Part shown: one piece after another, positions 12,672 through 13,994 of the stretch
Layout of the letters: each line of letters begins with the position of its first letter
How positions within the stretch are numbered: the first letter of the stretch is position 1
DNA from: JBBAAW01 sp964574405
Lineage (GTDB): Bacteria; Patescibacteriota; WWE3; UBA101185; UBA10185
Direction: 5' to 3'
Assembly: GCA_964574405.1 (NCBI GenBank)
Contig: CAZNNN010000019.1
Span: 1 to 13,994, forward strand
Length of the DNA: 13,994 nt
Program-made: the position numbers and the translations under genes
Notes under the pieces: generated by a model
The model's database searches: none
Told to the model about the DNA's origin: nothing
Seen by the model: the letters and a program-made list of their open reading frames with translations, nothing else

Positions 12672-13350
12672 TAAAACATTACCGTTACACATTAGCATTA
12701 TAACTCTTTTTCCGGATATTTTTGCCAACCATCTTAAACACTTACCTATTAGTCGTGCCATAGAAAAAGGGCTTTTGCAGATTGACTTTATAAACTTGCG
12801 CAATTTTGCCATTGATAAACGAGGTACAGTGGACTCTCCGCCTTACGGCGGTGGACCGGGCATGATTTTGCGCCCCGAACCTATTTTTGATGCTATAAAT
12901 TTTGCCCTAAATAGAGCAATCCCAGCGATGCGTGAACCCGCGCACATAATTTTTCTTACCCCGCGAGGTAAAACTTACAATCAAGCCACGGCACAACACA
13001 TATCAACACTAAAGAATCTGGTGATCGTGTGCGGAAGATACGAGGGCATGGATCAACGCGTGGCGGAATATTTTCACGCCCAAGAAGTATCCATTGGTAA
13101 CTATGTGCTATCTGGCGGGGAAATAGCAGGCATGGCAATTATAGAAAGCGTAACCCGTTTAATCCCCGGAGCCATAGAAAATCAAGACGCGCTTATTAAC
13201 GAATCCTTTAACCCCGGTCAACCAACGCAAACAGAGCATCCCCAATATAGTAGACCAGAAGAGTGGCAAGGCTTAAAAGTTCCTCAAATTCTTGTTTCCG
13301 GTCACCATAAAAAGGTGGACGACTGGAAAACTCAAAACTCTCTTACATAG
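12664..13350 (+). CDS. trmD: tRNA (guanine37-N1)-methyltransferase
   Basis: A 228-residue SPOUT methyltransferase that makes m1G37 in tRNAs reading CNN/CGG-type codons and so prevents frameshifting. Visible: ISIITLFPDIF (10-20), YGGGPGM (61-67), the trefoil-knot SAM site FLTPRGKTYNQ (97-107), VCGRYEGMDQRV (122-133) and SIGNYVLSGGE (143-153, usually SIGDYVLSGGE). The interdomain linker that holds the catalytic Asp in E. coli (EDSF) reads NESF, with Glu180 at that place by my alignment. The C-terminal domain is shortened, ending WKTQNSLT without the usual RPDLL-type tail. ATG 12664 is preferred to TTG 12658. It overlaps khpA by 8 nt. No rimM lies between khpA and trmD, and no rplS follows. Confidence 0.94.
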   Translation: MLNKTLPLHISIITLFPDIFANHLKHLPISRAIEKGLLQIDFINLRNFAIDKRGTVDSPPYGGGPGMILRPEPIFDAINFALNRAIPAMREPAHIIFLTPRGKTYNQATAQHISTLKNLVIVCGRYEGMDQRVAEYFHAQEVSIGNYVLSGGEIAGMAIIESVTRLIPGAIENQDALINESFNPGQPTQTEHPQYSRPEEWQGLKVPQILVSGHHKKVDDWKTQNSLT

Positions 13351-13750
13351 TGGACACAAAGAGCGTAGCAGATTTACCCGGTACAAACTCCATATTTAGA
13401 CTGTCCCCAACTTTTAGGCTTGTTAGAGGCATGGTTGGCGAATCCTTTGTAAGTCCCTTATACGCTTTAACATTAACCGCATCATTAGGAAGCGTAAAAT
13501 CCCCATTTTTGCCAGCTAACACAATGGTTTCCGCCGTAATAGATTTTACTTTGTAGGAAAAATCCACCTTAACCAATTTGGGTGCCGGACTAGTGCTTAC
13601 TACCGCACCATTTCCTGGATTTGCTGGAGCAGGATTGGTAAACATCCCAGAATTTACTACATAGAAAAGACCAACTCCTAAAAGAACAAGCACCAGCGTA
13701 ATTACCAATATACCTGGGATTCTTTTTTGGTTGTTATTTTCTTCTAACAT
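13343..13750 (-). CDS. Signal-anchored extracellular protein, unknown function
   Basis: A 135-residue protein: a short polar cytoplasmic start (MLEENNNQKR), one membrane helix (about 12-34, IPGILVITLVLVLLGVGLFYVV), a Pro/Asn/Gly/Ser linker (about 35-58) and a small beta-rich domain (about 60-135) facing outwards. The domain pattern (VDFSYKVKSITAETIVLAGKNGDFTLPNDAV...LKVGDSLNMEF) resembles small beta-barrel domains such as DUF5666-type proteins, but I do not claim a family. The start at 13750 has an excellent Shine-Dalgarno site; an in-frame ATG at 13765 would lie upstream of it. It follows the Pro-Thr surface protein gene by 23 nt and its end overlaps trmD by 8 nt on the opposite strand. Confidence 0.82.
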   Translation of the reverse strand: MLEENNNQKRIPGILVITLVLVLLGVGLFYVVNSGMFTNPAPANPGNGAVVSTSPAPKLVKVDFSYKVKSITAETIVLAGKNGDFTLPNDAVNVKAYKGLTKDSPTMPLTSLKVGDSLNMEFVPGKSATLFVSTM

Positions 13751-13755
13751 ATTAA

Positions 13756-13762
13756 CTCCTTT
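13756..13762 (-). promoter_or_regulatory. Shine-Dalgarno site deciding the start of the anchored extracellular protein
   Basis: AAAGGAG on the minus strand (13762-13756) lies 5 nt before the ATG at 13750. It shows that this organism uses Shine-Dalgarno initiation inside operons, in contrast to the leaderless first genes. Confidence 0.75.
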
Positions 13763-13773
13763 CAAAAGTTAAA

Positions 13774-13994
13774 TTAATTTGGACAATCAACTACAACCCC
13801 ATTGTACAGTAATCCTTGAGAATTTATTTTAACGGAGGGGCAGTTATGTTTGGTTTCTATGTAACCAAGAGGAATTTCACAGCTTGTAGTTACGGGTTTG
13901 GGGGTTGGTGTAGGAGTGGGAGTAGGTGTAGGGGTAGGAGTGGGAGTGGGAGTGGGAGTAGGTGTAGGGGTAGGAGTGGGAGTGGGAGTGGGAG
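13774..13994 (-). CDS. C-terminal part of a surface protein with a Pro-Thr linker (partial)
   Basis: The open frame enters from the right edge of the window and stops at TAA (13776-13774). It encodes at least 30 residues of alternating Pro-Thr, then PKPVTTSCEIPLGY, and a short tail with three cysteines ending VVVDCPN. Proline-threonine linkers usually hold extracellular domains away from the wall or membrane, so an envelope or secreted protein is likely; the N-terminus and main domain are outside the window. The downstream neighbour is also an anchored extracellular protein, and the two are probably one operon. Confidence 0.85.
   Translation of the reverse strand, partial: PTPTPTPTPTPTPTPTPTPTPTPTPTPTPTPKPVTTSCEIPLGYIETKHNCPSVKINSQGLLYNGVVVDCPN
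13922..13993. repeat. Two exact 36-nt repeats within the Pro-Thr coding tract
   Basis: The tract is built from 6-nt units (one Pro-Thr each), and six such units form a 36-nt higher-order unit that is repeated without change at 13922-13957 and 13958-13993, reaching the window edge. On the plus strand each unit holds GGGG-TAGGAGT-GGG-AGT-GGG-AGT-GGG, which fits the standard four-run G-quadruplex pattern. Confidence 0.9.

Noticed and set aside
12441..12812. 123-codon open frame on the minus strand across khpA and trmD
   Set aside because: Shadow of two well-supported genes on the plus strand, and its product has no recognisable features.
13894..13994. Tandem repeat as a CRISPR array or non-coding satellite
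   Set aside because: There are no spacers, and the 6-nt period matches an open frame of Pro-Thr that continues into a normal protein tail.
1..13994. UGA recoding (as in Gracilibacteria or Absconditabacteria)
   Set aside because: TGA ends pheS, tyrS, rnc, rpsP and the PBP gene at the expected family lengths, and I noticed no in-frame TGA inside conserved motifs.

Overview
The window looks like a fragment of a small, streamlined, AT-rich bacterial genome, most likely from the Patescibacteria (Candidate Phyla Radiation); I infer this from gene content and compactness, not from a marker search. Reasons: overlapping genes packed with almost no spacer, reduced forms of core proteins (PheT without the tRNA-binding EMAP-like domain, an acyl-carrier-like protein without its serine, no rimM between khpA and trmD), a BrnT/BrnA toxin-antitoxin pair and small membrane proteins. 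TGA is used as stop at several gene ends (pheS, tyrS, rnc, rpsP, the penicillin-binding protein), so this is not one of the UGA=Gly lineages. A run of 100 N (1389-1488) marks a scaffold gap inside pheT.

Layout. 1-54: tail of an unknown upstream gene. 85-2817 (+): pheS-pheT, the two subunits of phenylalanyl-tRNA synthetase. 2814-5767 (-): a class A penicillin-binding protein followed, with a 4-nt ATGA overlap, by a three-helix CBU_0592-like membrane protein; this pair converges on pheT with overlapping stop codons. 5814-9913 (+): tyrS, a 39-residue membrane micropeptide, recG and rsmD. 9922-10477 (-): brnT-brnA. 10561-13350 (+): a tightly overlapped run rpmF, nusB, ACP-like, rnc, rpsP, khpA, trmD. 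13343-13994 (-): a signal-anchored extracellular protein preceded by the C-terminus of a surface protein with a long Pro-Thr linker that runs off the window. No stretch over 300 bases lacks a gene.

How it works together. The plus-strand genes are mostly translation and ribosome biogenesis: aminoacyl-tRNA synthesis (pheST, tyrS), 16S rRNA methylation (rsmD), ribosomal proteins L32 and S16, rRNA antitermination (nusB), rRNA processing (rnc), a small KH RNA-binding protein (khpA) and tRNA m1G37 methylation (trmD). The minus-strand genes are envelope functions plus the toxin-antitoxin pair.

The strongest unexpected pattern is regulatory. Every gene that follows a putative promoter (pheS, the PBP gene, tyrS, the micropeptide, recG, brnT, rpmF, rpsP) has a -10-like hexamer ending only 6-10 nt before its start codon, which predicts leaderless mRNAs, while several genes inside operons use Shine-Dalgarno sites or stop-start overlap. 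Two further points stand out: rsmD, whose Shine-Dalgarno site appears to be brought near the start codon by a hairpin, and the brnT/rpmF intergenic region, where two divergent promoters with perfect TTGACA -35 boxes share an inverted repeat that could let the antitoxin influence a ribosomal operon.
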